64,000 nt of DNA, from contig CM046878.1 of assembly GCA_025667525.1 (NCBI GenBank), positions 97,355,237-97,419,236 on the forward strand, given 5' to 3'. Below, one piece after another: positions 44,800 to 56,668 of this stretch (the first letter of the stretch is position 1; every line of letters begins with the position of its first letter). The position numbers and the translations under genes are program-made. This stretch comes from Glebionis coronaria. Taxonomy: Eukaryota; Streptophyta; Magnoliopsida; Asterales; Asteraceae. Below the pieces are notes generated by a model. It saw nothing but the letters and a program-made list of their open reading frames with translations. It made no database searches and was not told the origin of the DNA.

Positions 44800-46409
44800 C
44801 GCCATTCGTCTTTTCCATTCAATGACATTGTAGGCTTTACATCCGTAGCTAGATCAATAATATCAGACGACTTAACTGACGTCTTCTTACATGCTTTGCA
44901 TCTGAGATACCACCAGCCTTCCTCTTCGTGAATGGCTATTATAGTTCCAATTATGAAAACACCCTAAGAAAAAATATGCAGACATGGTTATAATCTGTTG
45001 CACTTATTTATGATAAACAAATTTTTTAAAAAACTTTATAAATTATTACATGTTCGACATCCAAAAGCTCAGTGATATTTCTAGGAGGGAATCCAGTGAC
45101 GAAAACATCCTTTGTGGAACTCTTTGAAGCAGTGGATATATGGGTAACCGTATTTTCAGATTCCTCGTTGTTGTCATTAGAAAACAGCCTGCAATAGGAT
45201 CACAAAATATATAAATACACGAATCTGCAACACGGGCGCATATAAATACAAAACAAAGAGTTTTAGAAAACTTGTAAAATACCTTCGACAGTATTCTTTC
45301 ACGTCACCAAAGTTCTCATCAGTAATTGGTTCAGAACAGTCGAACAGGAACAACTTAGTTGCATTGTATCCATTCTGAACGCACATATGTCCTGTAATAT
45401 ATAAACAAAATCATAATAAGTATAATTTTTTAATTAAAAATATCCTTACAACTTATTATTTAAGACTAAATGTTAAATTTTATGTTACTTACCATCCCAT
45501 GTTTTCATCATGGCCAATTGAACGACCATCACAATCTTAGCATGGCTAGAGCATTTGTTCAAGAAGTCACGTAATTGTTGAGCATATTCTCCCCAAATGG
45601 TAGCACGCAGTTCATTACCTCTAAATCATAGAAGAAGTGAAAAAAATTTAACAACTAATAACATTTAGTTTTATTCAGCCTAAATATGTTAATATTACTT
45701 ACTCTACATCGACTAACATGGATGTTTTCTTCTTCCCTTGTTTACCATTTTTATCATATGCATCTAAATCCTCACAGGAACGTATATGGCTTATGATATC
45801 TGGAACACAGTTTGTAAAAACACAATTACCAAATGACTTAAGGAATTGAATAGACAACATTACGAAATTTGTTTTCAAGTGTGATATTACATACCAAACT
45901 GTCCAGGCTCTTCTTGAGTTAGAGCAGTAATGGATTGAAAATCCCTAAATGCAAATCCATGGAGAGATCCAGTGTAGTCAGTACATGGCTCCACTTCTGT
46001 GTTAGACAAAAAACTCAACCGCAAAGCTCTGTCAACCATTCTGAACCTTAGTTGGATTTCTCCCAAAGTGTATCGTTTTATAATAACACACTTTTCTTCC
46101 ACCATCTTATCCTTGAACTGGTTTACTAATCTCATACGAACAGTGGCTTGCATTCTTGAGTTTTGAAAAGTAAAAAGTTACATAAAATAAATCCGTTACT
46201 GGATATATTAATAAAAAAACTAACGTATAAGTACACATTGTAATGGTATTGTGACTTACATTCTCGTCCATAATCAAAACCTCCATATTTTTTATGTTAG
46301 TTTTTCCATAAACCTCCTGCATCCACGTACTAAGCACACACACCCTAAGCAACATGTTATCCTTAACACCAGAAAGATCATTGATGTAGCCAGACACGTA
46401 GGTAGCCAT
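44800..46409 (-). pseudogene. Helitron-borne RPA70-like single-strand DNA-binding protein
   Basis: A multi-exon gene starting at ATG 46409 (MATYVSGYINDLSG), with further exons near 46153-45893 (IIKRYTLGEIQLRFRMVD), 45795-45710 (SCEDLDAYD, GKKKTSM), 45620-45495 (GNELRATIWGEYAQQ), 45390-45285, 45180-45055 and 44965-44800. The last has GTIIAIHEEEGWWY, the C-terminal OB fold with the first half of its zinc ribbon (CKAC). The ribbon ends at WRCQK, where the helicase sequence begins. RPA-like proteins are common passengers of plant Helitrons. The exon 1 to exon 2 join is off by one base in my reading, and the C-terminus is lost. Confidence 0.75.
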
Positions 46410-46460
46410 TGTTAAGATAAGTAAGGTTTGATGTGCATATGTTGAAGACTCTAGGTTGAC

Positions 46461-46468
46461 TTATATAA
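46461..46468 (-). promoter_or_regulatory. TATA box of the RPA-like gene
   Basis: TTATATAA on the minus strand, about 55 bp upstream of the ATG at 46409. Confidence 0.5.
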
Positions 46469-46469
46469 T

Positions 46470-47305
46470 GATGAAATTGGTATGATTTGGCGTAATCGTA
46501 CTCTTAGTTAGATTGATCTCAAAACTTATGATTTTACCAAATCCTAACAACCTTATGATATTTACAGCAACAATCTGTTTTGATACAACAAACCAATAAA
46601 TGTGTTATATAAATGTCAACACGGTACAAAAATAAGTTTTGAAACATATATTTTGTTCAAAGTTAATACAGAATTTATATAAACAACATATATTTTATAA
46701 ATTGTATGTTCATTTTATAAATGATTTTTTGACAAAGATTTTATAAATTATTTTTTATAACAATTTCCGAGATTGTTGTATGTTCATTTGACAAAGATTT
46801 TTAAATTTAAAATCATAGAATTTATATGAACAACATATATTTTATAAATTGATGACATATTTTACAAAATCAGACATTATGAAAGTTTAAAAAGGGCTTA
46901 ATGATGTTGATTCGTATTACTTTTTGGTATTGGGCTATTATTACTAATGACTAATATTGGGCTTTCCCTTGCTAAAGTTTAAAATGTTTGCTATATAAAC
47001 ATTTATAAAAAGTAAACAGTTTAAAAACATAATCAGTTACTGAATATTCATTAATATTATTTCCACATTTCAAGATGTCAATTACATGAGTTGTAAAGTA
47101 AAATATGAAGAAGGAAAATAAAACATAAATAAAACATGACATAAAGTGTTTGTTAATTAATCAAGATTAAAAAGTAGAATTTAAATTATATTCATTTGAA
47201 ATAACAACAATAAACACAGTTGAACTGAATATATATTAAATTTCATTGAACAAAGATGCAAAGATGTTCATTACATGAATTTAAAACAACATCTAGAAAT
47301 TGAAC
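46470..47305. other. Helitron intergenic sequence
   Basis: AT-rich, no gene. A phrase with ACAACATATATTTTATAAAT recurs near 46684 and 46832. Nothing else can be supported. Confidence 0.4.
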
Positions 47306-47935
47306 TTAGGAGATTTTCAGGTCAAATGAATGATGCAATTCATCATAGTCGGGAGACTCCAACGAATCATCTTCTTCGCTATCGATGTCTTCTTCTGATT
47401 CACTAATTGGGTTGTAATGATAGTAAAAATCATCCTCTCCTTCTTCCTCCTCATCAAGTTACCTTCTTACCTCAGCAAGTTCCTCCCTTTCCCATATTTT
47501 AAGTTGCGCAAAAATTGCTTCTTCATTTCTTTCTTGCTGCTCTTTTCTCTGCCGTTCAATAACCGCTTTTCTTTCCTCTTCCAAACTTTCCTCTTCGAGT
47601 AATGCTTTTTCTTCGGCTTCCATCCTCCACTGCCGTTGCAACTCCGCTTCTAGGACATAGCAATCATGCTCATCACAGGGATCATCATGGTTTTTGTATT
47701 TCACTCTCATTGCAGGGTCTAACTTGATTGTTAATTTGGGTTCTGATATTACTATGTCTTGTTGCGTAGAACCCAAGCGTGTTTTCCTGAAAGCAGAAAT
47801 AAATCAAAATATAAGATGTTGTTAATATATACAAAACAAATTAGAGTTATTAAATAAAGCAACTTACTTGTTAGTATTGACTTGGATTTCTTCTAGATTG
47901 ACAGCAGTTGAGTTTCTCTTGTTTGATCCAGACAT
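47306..47935 (-). pseudogene. Helitron-borne acidic coiled-coil protein gene
   Basis: Exon 1 is 47935-47868 (MSGSNKRNSTAVNLEEIQVN) and exon 2 runs from 47786. The join (AA|G, Lys) is in frame. The protein has a basic start, a short central domain (DPAMRVKYKNHDDPCDEHDC), a Glu/Arg/Lys-rich coiled coil of about 55 residues, then TAA at 47461-47459. The same frame continues for 51 further codons as a Glu/Asp-rich tail (NPISESEEDIDSEEDD) to a TAA at 47306. The early stop therefore looks like a recent nonsense change removing an acidic tail. I do not recognise the family. TTATATAA lies upstream at 48021. Confidence 0.55.
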
Positions 47936-48020
47936 CTTTTAATTTTTTTGACGAATTTGAAGAGTGAATGGATTCTTTATTAAACGATTTTAAGATATCC
48001 ATGATTTACCAATGAGGTGT

Positions 48021-48028
48021 TTATATAA
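48021..48028 (-). promoter_or_regulatory. TATA box of the acidic coiled-coil gene
   Basis: TTATATAA on the minus strand, about 90 bp before ATG 47935. It has the same octamer and a similar leader length as the RPA-like gene, suggesting related promoters inside the Helitron. Confidence 0.5.
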
Positions 48029-48595
48029 TCGTCAAAAAGAATATGAAAAGGCAGATTTTATGGTTACAGGAAGTTAACTGCATCCGTGTATTAAGTATTT
48101 TGTCAACTTCTAAGAAAAATCTTAGTTTAATGTTAAATGCATTAAAAAGTGTAAACATAGTTAATTCACCTGTAAATTTTGTCTTTGTATTTATTGGTTA
48201 AAAATTGCATCCACCAATTATTAAAATTCAGTCATAATTATATGTTTTTTAAACATTCCATTCATGACAGTTATAACCACAGTATGAAATAAATTGGGGT
48301 TATTAAATTTGCGTTTAGGTCCGTTCAGAAAACGCTGTTTATAAACGCAATTTTATAAACTGCGTTTATAAATCGCAATGTTTTTGTAACAATGATAGTT
48401 GTAACCACATAATTCTTAATCTGAGGACACAAAATAAGAGAAGTATCCATTCAACCTTTTATACATTAATATGGACAATGCCGTGAATAACTTTAATCCA
48501 TTCACCACATAATTACAGTATGGGAATAAATAAAATTCAATAAATTTACATTACAAAGTCTGATGATACACAACAGCATTGATCCCATACATTCC

Positions 48596-48708
48596 AACTG
48601 TATCATGTTCGGCATCCAACAACCATGTTGATTATGAATCTGCCTATAACTGTATCATGTTCGGCATCCAACAGCCATGTTGATTATGAATCTGCCTATT
48701 TTTCTTCA
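48596..48708. repeat. Duplicated unit of about 58 bp
   Basis: AACTGTATCATGTTCGGCAT followed by CCAACARCCATGTTGATTAT occurs twice in tandem with almost no difference. Confidence 0.85.
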
Positions 48709-48769
48709 ATTAATATTAATTAACAGAATCATTGGATGCAACAACCAAACAGCCATTGATCATCAAATC

Positions 48770-49335
48770 AACCTATATCCTGCATTTAACAAAAGCAAAA
48801 CATATCATATGTGCAAACAATCAGATAAATGTTGTTGCATGAATGGACCTAAATCCATTCAATTCTTGGCAGCATTGTGATGATCAGCAATACATAGCAT
48901 ATGTGAAAGCAATCAGATCAATGTTGTTGCATGAATGGACCTAAATCCATTCAATTCTTGGCAGCATTGTAATGATCAGCATACATATCATATGTGCAAA
49001 CAATCAGACCAATGTTGTTGCATGAATGGACCTAAATCCATTCAATTCTTGGCAGCATTGTGATGATCAGCAATACATATCATATGTGAAAACAATCAGA
49101 TCAATGCTGTTGCATGAATGGACCTAAATCCATTCAATTATTGGCAGCATTGTAATGATCAGCATACATATCATATGTGCAAACAATTAGATCAATGTTG
49201 TTGCATGAATGGACCTAAATCCATTCAATTCTTGGCAGCATTGTAATGATCAGCAATCCATATCATACGTGCAAACAATCAGATCAATGATGTTGCAAGA
49301 ATGGACCTAAATCCATTCAATTCTTGGCAGCATTA
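48770..49335. repeat. 91-bp tandem repeat, six copies
   Basis: GAATGGACCTAAATCCATTC recurs at about 48841, 48933, 49024, 49116, 49206 and 49299, within units of 90-93 bp that also contain TTCTTGGCAGCATTGTRATG and CAATCAGATCAATG. Each unit carries a small inverted repeat (GAATGG and CCATTC). Confidence 0.92.
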
Positions 49336-49339
49336 CAAA

Positions 49340-49764
49340 AGAAGGAGATTAAGAACAAAGGTTTAGGGATCTGACAGATTGCACAAAAAGCATGGATGCC
49401 GTACATTGTGAAGTTTGTGCTGCAGATGTGGTGTGGAAGGGCTTTATATAGGTTTTAGGTTTAGAGTTAATTTAGGTTAGGAGCGTCCAAAATTAACACA
49501 AAACGCGTTTTAATTATAAATAATTTTAATGCCATAAAAGCATTACTTAAAATAGTTCATGGCGTTTTGAAAATTAGTTTTTAAAAATAAATTGAATGGA
49601 ACAAACAGACGCTCCTATTGTTGTAAAACTTATTTATGGAAACTGGTTTATGACTTGTGCATCAAAAATTTTGTACATTGGAGCTATATTAGGAAACTAA
49701 TTTAATGTTTTGTGCTTTAAAATACTTGTAAATTATTTTGGTTTATTATATAAAATAGATTTGT
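49340..49764. other. Flank with a minus-strand TATA box facing the 91-bp array
   Basis: On the minus strand CTATATAAAG (49442-49451) faces left towards the tandem array. Only a very short frame of about 30 codons follows. A non-coding transcript through the repeats is possible. The rest is AT-rich without features. Confidence 0.3.
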
Positions 49765-49786
49765 GAAGAAGTCGATTAGTGCAATA

Positions 49787-49981
49787 ACCAAGATTATCTT
49801 GGGGAGGTATGTTTGGGGAGGTCTTGGGTTCAAGTCTCACCAACTACCTTCAGGGGCCCGAAATAAAATAGAATCAGTAGTGGGGTTTATCCCCTAAGGA
49901 GAAAGGTTCGAGGTTTGCATACTGCCCAATTGGATGTCACTGCAACTCGAATTACTAACTACTAACAAGCCGTTCAAAAAA
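49787..49981 (+). mobile_element. SINE with 22-bp target duplications
   Basis: A tRNA-type box B (GGGTTCAAGTCTC near 49828) and a body shared with the SINE at 19950. It is flanked by identical 22-bp direct repeats beginning GAAGAAGTCGATTAGTG (49765-49786 and 49982-50003), the mark of LINE-type retroposition. It ends in an A-rich tail. Box A is weak. Confidence 0.85.
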
Positions 49982-50079
49982 GAAGAAGTCGATTAGTGCA
50001 ATACATCTTACTGTATAAAAATAATGTACGATTCAAAAAGTTAGAAAAATACCTCATGTTGGGTTGTTTTTACTTTTTA

Positions 50080-51000
50080 GGCTACCCGCAACGCATCACT
50101 TTTGTATCGGTCATCACTAGGTCGCGACCGAATCGGCTCGTTGTGGCGATTCGGTCGCAAGCACTAGGTCGCTCATATTCGGTCTTACCCACGACCCAAT
50201 AGAAAAAAAGAAACGTGGGTTGTGTTTGTGTGTAAAAAAGAAAAACTTTTTTTAAATTTTTTTTACCTTCTACCTATATAAATACACCATTTATTCAACC
50301 ATTTTTCACACACATTAAACTTACAATTCTCCAAACTTCAATTTTTATACCATAAAAAATAATGAGTTCTCAAATGGCGTGAACTACCGAAGAGGCGGTA
50401 GCTTTGTGTAAAGCTTGGGTGGACGCTAAGGAAAATTTCCTTAGTCGATCTCATAAGGCGAAAGGGTTTTGGGAAGGGGTACGTGAGTTATTTTATCAAG
50501 AAATGGGTGAGCGTAATAGAGAATATGACTCAATTATCAGCAAATGGAAAAATTCGATTCATCCTAAAGTTGGTGAATTTTCTGCGATTTACAATTACGT
50601 CGTACGTAGACACCCGGTTGGGACTTTAGAAGATGTTATTTATCAAGAAGCCGCAGTTGAATATCACACTCTTCGTCATATGAATTTTGAATACAGTGAA
50701 TGTTGGAACATTTTGAAACAAAGTCCCGACTGGAGCATCATTGAAATGCGACACTTCGATAATCGAAGAGTTTAGTTTTTAAGTTTTACAACTTAAAAAT
50801 TATTATTATGTTTCGTAATGTTTTTTAATTTAGAAAAAAATATTATTTTTATTAAATATAAAATGTTATTTTTATTGAATATAAAAAAATTGAATTAGGT
50901 CGCACTAGGTTGCCTTGTTGGGGCAAATAGGTTGCACTAAGTCACAGGAGATAGAAAGCTAAAAAAACTAAGTCGTGACCTAATAGCGTTGTGAGTAGCC
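50080..51000 (+). mobile_element. Harbinger element carrying only ORF1
   Basis: GGCTACCCGCAACGC at the left and GGCTACTCACAACGC on the other strand at the right are inverted. The adjoining 3 bp are TTA and TAA, so one target copy may be mutated. A TATAAATACACC stretch (about 50275) precedes the ORF1-like gene. No transposase gene is present. Confidence 0.75.
50362..50775 (+). pseudogene. Harbinger ORF1 (Myb/SANT-like, NAM-associated type)
   Basis: From ATG 50362 the frame meets TGA at 50380-50382, where Trp of the usual W.TEE..ALCKAW motif is expected. It then stays open to 50775. Visible motifs are EEAVALCKAWVDAKE, GFWEGVRELFYQEMGE, RNREYDSIISKWKNSIHPKV, then FSAIYN and CWNILKQSPDW. This is the DNA-binding helper that works with the Harbinger transposase. 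One nonsense change separates it from an open frame. Confidence 0.8.
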
Positions 51001-51023
51001 TAAACGTTATTTTAATGTTTTTA

Positions 51024-51051
51024 CTAGTTTTAATGCTCGTGCACGCACGAC
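51024..51051 (-). mobile_element. 3' terminus of a second Helitron
   Basis: On the minus strand TCGTGCGTGCACGA forms a six-pair stem, followed by GCATTAAAACTAG and then T. This is the hairpin plus CTAG end expected of a Helitron whose body extends rightward. Its 5' end was not found; 51052-51831 has no gene, and the element may end there or be truncated by the LTR at 51832. Confidence 0.55.
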
Positions 51052-51831
51052 CTAAGTTATTAAGTTTTTATTGAGTGTTAAATTTTCAATTATGTGTGCT
51101 TTTTTATACACATCATTTTATTGATTATACAACCGACATTAGTTCTACAATTGATCTTAGCTAAACTCAACTATTGTCTCGCATTTTTTTTGAATTATTT
51201 TGTCTCGCATTTAGATGGTAAAGTTATAAACACATACGCAATGAGGTAAGGCCGTCATCATAGATGGGATACATATTTTCACTGATAAATGAGTCTTTTC
51301 ATTATTCGAGGTATGACTTTAAAGCATACAATACAGAAAGCTTTACCTATTAAAAGAAATAACTACATTTTATCATTATCCTATGATCCTCACTTTCTTT
51401 GATAGGAATAACGTATATTCTGAGCATTTTTAAAGCATTATAGATATACTTTCTCTCTAACCAGATAACAAACTCCACCATGAAAGTGTATCTCCTCTTT
51501 TCTAACAAATTATGTATCTGCATGTAGAGCCCAAAACGTATAATACACAATCATTAAGAAAATATTTTTTCTCATCACATATAGGCGTGGATACATAGTT
51601 GAGAGTTTTGCTTGATCTTACCATACAGAGTAGTTGCAAGTAAAGTCCATAAGGTAATATTTATACTTCAAAAGACACACACGACATACAAAAGTTGCAC
51701 CCAATATGAACATACAACAATGTACCTACATCTATTCAAGTTCTATCATCTCTAAACATGCTTCTATAACTAACAATAGACAAACATATATGCTGAAATA
51801 ACACTACCAACCTGAAATGGTGGATTATTGA
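51052..51831. other. Possible body of the second Helitron, non-coding
   Basis: AT-rich, no supported gene. It lies between the Helitron-type end and the gypsy-like LTR. Confidence 0.35.
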
Positions 51832-54828
51832 TGTAAAACCCGCATACCTTTTCCATGAACAGTACACTTAGTAAACGAATATTAAATACAGAAACTACGT
51901 ACGTGTTATTACACGATATTTATTATATACGTATTAATACACGATAATTATTAATAAGAATAATTATAGTCACGGGCATGAAATTATGAACATTAAATCA
52001 CGAACATGTAACTACGTATATATTTAGTATTATACGATAAACATCGATTACGTACAAGTATTAATGATAACACGAATAATAAACCACGAACTAACACGAA
52101 AATAATAACGAATGAACACGTAAATTATTTAGACATGAACAAGCTTAGGTTACCCTTGTGGGCCCCTTATAGCCGCGGACAAGGAAGGGAAAAGGGCCAA
52201 GCCCATTTTGTTTTTTTGACTAAGTGGGAAAAAGGAAAAAACACAGGAACATAAACATTCATTTTTACAAACAAGAAACCCTAGCCTCTTTTTCCTTTTC
52301 CTCCTTGTTACCGTCGGCCTACATCAACACCAAGGGGTTGTTTGTTTGATTTTGGTTATTGATTTTGATAGATCGTGTTCGTATTCTTAGCCTCATTTGA
52401 TTCACGCATTCGGTAACCTCGTAATCCTTTTCTTTTTATTCTTTTAATTGGAATCAAGAACACATGATTAAGTAAATCTTAAAAACATGTTAGAGAAATC
52501 ATGGAATCATAAAAATGGAAGGGGTTTTGGGTTGGTTTGTTCGGCCGACACACTCAATAGAGAGCCCTAGGCTCTCGGCTTGTTTTTGTTCGCACCACAA
52601 ACCGAGACTTCAAGTCTCGATGTGGTTGGGTTCGATCAACAACAAGAAACAAGGACCCCGACTTGCGTCGGGGTGGCCTTGTGGTTTATTGTGGTTCTCG
52701 CCGCAGCAGCAACAACACCACCGACTTAAGCCAGTGGATGTTTGGTTCAAGCAGAGGGGACGCACAGCACGGCAGGGAGAACTACCGGTCTAATTCCGGT
52801 GGGAACCTTGTTGTGGGCAGTGGCTAGCCGAGGCAGACCAAGGGGAACCACCGGCTGCAGCCGGTAGTGAAACTGTTCGAGCAATGGCAACCGGCTAGGC
52901 CGGGTAGCCACTGCTAAGGGGTGTTTGGTTCGGTCCGGTTCAAGGGGTCTGGTCCGGTTCATGGTTTAGTCTAATTAAAACGCTGGTACACTCACGGGAT
53001 TAATTTTACGAGTCTCACATTTTTACAAGTTACATTTTTCTACAAGTTATATTTTTTTACAAGTACATTTTTACAAGGAAATTTAAATTAATTAACCATG
53101 CTATTATAATTAATTTAATTAATCATGGACTTAGGTTATATTTAATTATTAGAAATAATACATGTTTTAACCTAAGTAGTTTTACCATTTAAATTAGACT
53201 ATAGTATTAATTAATTCTTAAAAACATGGACTATAATTAATTAATAAAGCATGACTTAGGTTAGAATAAATAAATTATTAATACATGTTTAATCTAAGTA
53301 ATTTATATGCCTTAATTTAATTAAATTATGCTTATATTTAATTAAATCGTATAACCTATAGTTTATTTAATCAACATGATATTATTAATAAACTATACTA
53401 ATAATTACATGACATATGATATTTAATCAGTAAACTTAAGCTTATATTATTAGCTTAATAATCCAGCTTAATTCTAAATATGGAAACTTTCTATTTCAGG
53501 AAACTTACTATTTTTGGAAACTTTCTATTTTTAGAAACTATTCTATTTTTAAAAACTTATCTATTTTTTTGGAAACTTTCTATTTTTGGAAACCTGATGT
53601 TTTTAGGAAGTTACTTATTATTACACTACAAGTATAATAACACAAGAATACCAGATCATTCTTAAATAGAATACATAAAATACATGAATAATACAGTATA
53701 TCATTTAAAATAGTAAAACACGACAAGAACATATAAAACAAGCTAAGAACATAAAAGAACCAGTAACACTCTTAGTAATCAGACAACTCATTCATGTTCC
53801 CTATTCATGTAGCACTAGTGAAGTCAGAGTAGGACTTTCCATCTTTCATCTTTCATCGTTCACTGCACATAAGACACGGATTTCCCGTCCTTTAGTATGG
53901 ACATTCTCTTCCTTTATTAGGATTTCTCGTATGAAACCAACTGTTTTTCCACTAGTTACATGTTTAATTGCTTATGTTATTTAAATGCCCTAGCCATATA
54001 CATGCACGCCAGATTCACCTAGTTATGGAGGTACCATAACCATAACACTGGAGGCAACAGTGTTATGACTTCCCCACGACGGAGTGATTGCTCATGGCGT
54101 TCCTTTCAGTTATTTGGCCATTGTTATATTATTATTTATCATGTGGGGCTTATGGATGCATCTTAGTTACAGTTTCAGGCAGGATTTCATGGTGAATGTG
54201 GTGTGTGCCTTGCATCCATCATAATTGGAGCTGACCCCTCCTACCTAGACCATAATAATTGGAGGCAACCCCTCTAATTGCATGATGAGGTCACCCCTCT
54301 AAGCATTCATGCACGTTGATTACCTCATGACCTATATTGGCTTTTGGCTACAATTTAAAATACAGTTTTCATAAGTAAACATAAGCTTTTCAGAATATTA
54401 AAACCAATTTATAAACACGTTCCAGGTTTTCCAAGACGTATACATTTCCGCTACTATTAAGTCTTATTTATGTTACAATCATTCATATTATGTCATATTT
54501 CTGTTCACTGAGCATATTGCTCAGCGGTTACTTTCCTTTCTATGTCCCAAACCGGCAGGTACCCATGGACAGACTGGAGGATTTGGAGGACGTGCATAGG
54601 ATGGAAGTTGCCTTAGACTTCTTCTCCTTTCGCCTTATATACTTATGCTTGTTTAGTCTTTCTTCATTTCATTTACTATATTCTATGTTTGGGCTTATCT
54701 TTTGGGAACTGATGTTTGATTACGGTTTTCCCTGTGGTCATGTATGTTTTAGTACATATTACCTTGCGTGCTTTGATGACACGCCATAATTACGCGTAAC
54801 GGTCCACTTATCAAAGTGGGGTGTTACA
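51832..54828 (+). repeat. 5' LTR of a gypsy-type retrotransposon (about 3.0 kb)
   Basis: Begins TGTAAAACCCGC and ends GGGGTGTTACA (inverted TGTAA/TTACA tips), directly followed by a primer-binding site. The length, the primer type and the tail passage around 54540-54600 fit the Tekay/Del chromovirus group. The rest of this element is interrupted after 63 bp and was not found in the window. The short frames inside are not genes. Confidence 0.7.
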
Positions 54829-54832
54829 ATTT

Positions 54833-54844
54833 TGGTATCAGAGC
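54833..54844 (+). other. Primer-binding site, initiator Met tRNA type
   Basis: TGGTATCAGAGC, four bases after the LTR end, is the standard plant primer-binding sequence. Confidence 0.85.
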
Positions 54845-54895
54845 CCAAGGTTTCGACATGTAGGCTCTCAACTTGACCTGTGACTAGTGGGTAGT

Positions 54896-56668
54896 TAATA
54901 CTCGGCTTTTGGCCAGGTAAAAAGATTCGTTTTAAGTATGTCTCTTCGAATTGATCTGGGTTAACTGTGTAACTCAGTCGTTCTTTGGTGAAAACAAAAG
55001 TGTTGTCGTTGTAGTATATTAAAATGTGCGAAGACTTAAAAGTAAATGACGTTAAAGTAAAATGGCGTTAAATTTAAAATGGCGTTAAAATAAATCTAAG
55101 TCTAATTAAAAGTAAAAGGTGCAATATTAAAACTTTGAAAAGTAAATAACGAGAAATTAAGTGACTAGAAATTAAAGCGTGACGAGAATTAAAATTTGAC
55201 AAAGTATTAAAATGTAAACTTGAAAATTAAACAAGACAAAATATGAAAAAAAAACTAATCGAAATGATGATCGGAATGTACTACCCTTCCAATCGGAATA
55301 TGCCCTCGTCGGAATGCACTTACCTTTCCGATCGGAATGATGATCGGAATACCCCTTGGTCGGAATGCTGTCACCACACGACCTATCGGAATAACCAAAC
55401 ACACGCCTCTGATCGGAATACTAATTATCACCCAGATCGGAATGTTGATCGGAATTTCCAATCGGAATGTTGTCACCTAATCTGATCGGAATACCAAGCT
55501 CGCCCTTGATCGGAATGATAACTTACCTCGTGATCGGAATGAAGAGTAGACTCCTGATCGGAATGCTGTCACTTAATCTGATCGGAATACCACTAGACAC
55601 CCCCTATCGGAATGTTGCAAACCCTATTCCGACCAAGCAAATGAAGCTGGTCGGAAAGATAAACCCTTTTCCGACCAGGGCTGGTCGGAATACAGTAAAA
55701 GCAATGGAAAATTAGCTAAACTAATAAGCTATTACTCAAATAAGCATTAGACTAAAATCCTAAGCAAAACCGTATAAGAAAAAAGCTAATAAACTGAAAT
55801 TTAAAGACTTTTGAAACACGAAAAGAAAAAGATTTACGAAAACAAACTTTATATAAAAATAACTTTTATAAAAACTTTAGAAACTTGAAGATAAAAACAA
55901 ATAAGCTATAAGAATCAATAATAAAAAACAATCAAAAGCATAAAAACATAACCTTTAATCAAATAAGCAAGATGATAAACACATAAACATAAAGATCAAG
56001 CAAAGAAAGAAAGGTAGAATGAGAGATCAAACAAGTAAAGTAAAGGTGCAATAAAAGTAAAAGTAACTTACTTGAAAATTAAAGTGCAAGATAAGGTAAT
56101 TAAAGGTGCAATAAAGTAAATGTGCAAGTAATTAAAAGGGTGGAAGAACTAGTGTCACTCTAGCCAACAAAAATGAAAGTGATCATCCTAATGACTATAT
56201 ATAGGGGATGATTAAGGAATGATTAGGAAGCTTCCTCCCCTCCTTCATTTCTTCTTAATTGCACCATTAAGTCCTTCCTTTCTTAATCTTTTGTTAATCT
56301 TGGACTTTAATGACTTTTAGCTCGGGATTTCTTTAAACTCGTCTTTTAATTCTTCAATAAATAAGACTTGAGTTCTTCGGCTTTTAGTAAACTTCTGACT
56401 TTTGACTTTTTCTTTGATAAATCTTCAGAATTGGTCTTATACTTCCGTTCTTTTTGCACTCTTGACTTCTTGACCTCGTCTTTCATCTTTTTCTTCAATA
56501 AAAGCCCATGAATGCCCGTGTTTTCTCCACTTTTCACCCTTTCGTCCTAAATCACAACAAAAACACAAACCACGTATAATTCCGACATAAAAGACATAAA
56601 ATACACGTTTTGGCTCGGTTATTATTGTAATTAAGTGGTAAAAAGGGTGGGTGTTTACACACCTATCA
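54896..56668 (-). repeat. 3' LTR (left-hand copy)
   Basis: 1,773 bp. It contains a tandem field of GATCGGAAT (55255-55690, about 20 copies). Compared with the right-hand copy it lacks about 16 bp near 55255 and has scattered substitutions. Confidence 0.88.

Larger units (their letters stand above)
43153..48475 (-). mobile_element. Helitron, deletion derivative
   Basis: The 3' end on the minus strand reads CCCGACGTTAGACGGG, a short spacer, then CTAG followed by T. This is the hairpin-plus-CTRR end of plant Helitrons. It contains RPA-like and Pif1-helicase genes. The 5' end is proposed at 48475, where the minus strand reads TCCATATTAATGTATAAAAG and continues to TTTTGTGTCCTCAG, similar to plant Helitron starts. 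However, the preceding base is G, not the usual A. The left end is good; the right end is tentative. Confidence 0.68.

Noticed and set aside
44459..44818. Intact small helicase protein from ATG near 44818
   Set aside because: This ATG arises at the deletion junction with the RPA gene, and the frame ends in a frameshift; it is a helicase fragment.
54490..54789. 99-codon frame in the gypsy LTR
   Set aside because: It lies in the LTR tail, has no recognisable domain and ends before the LTR terminus.
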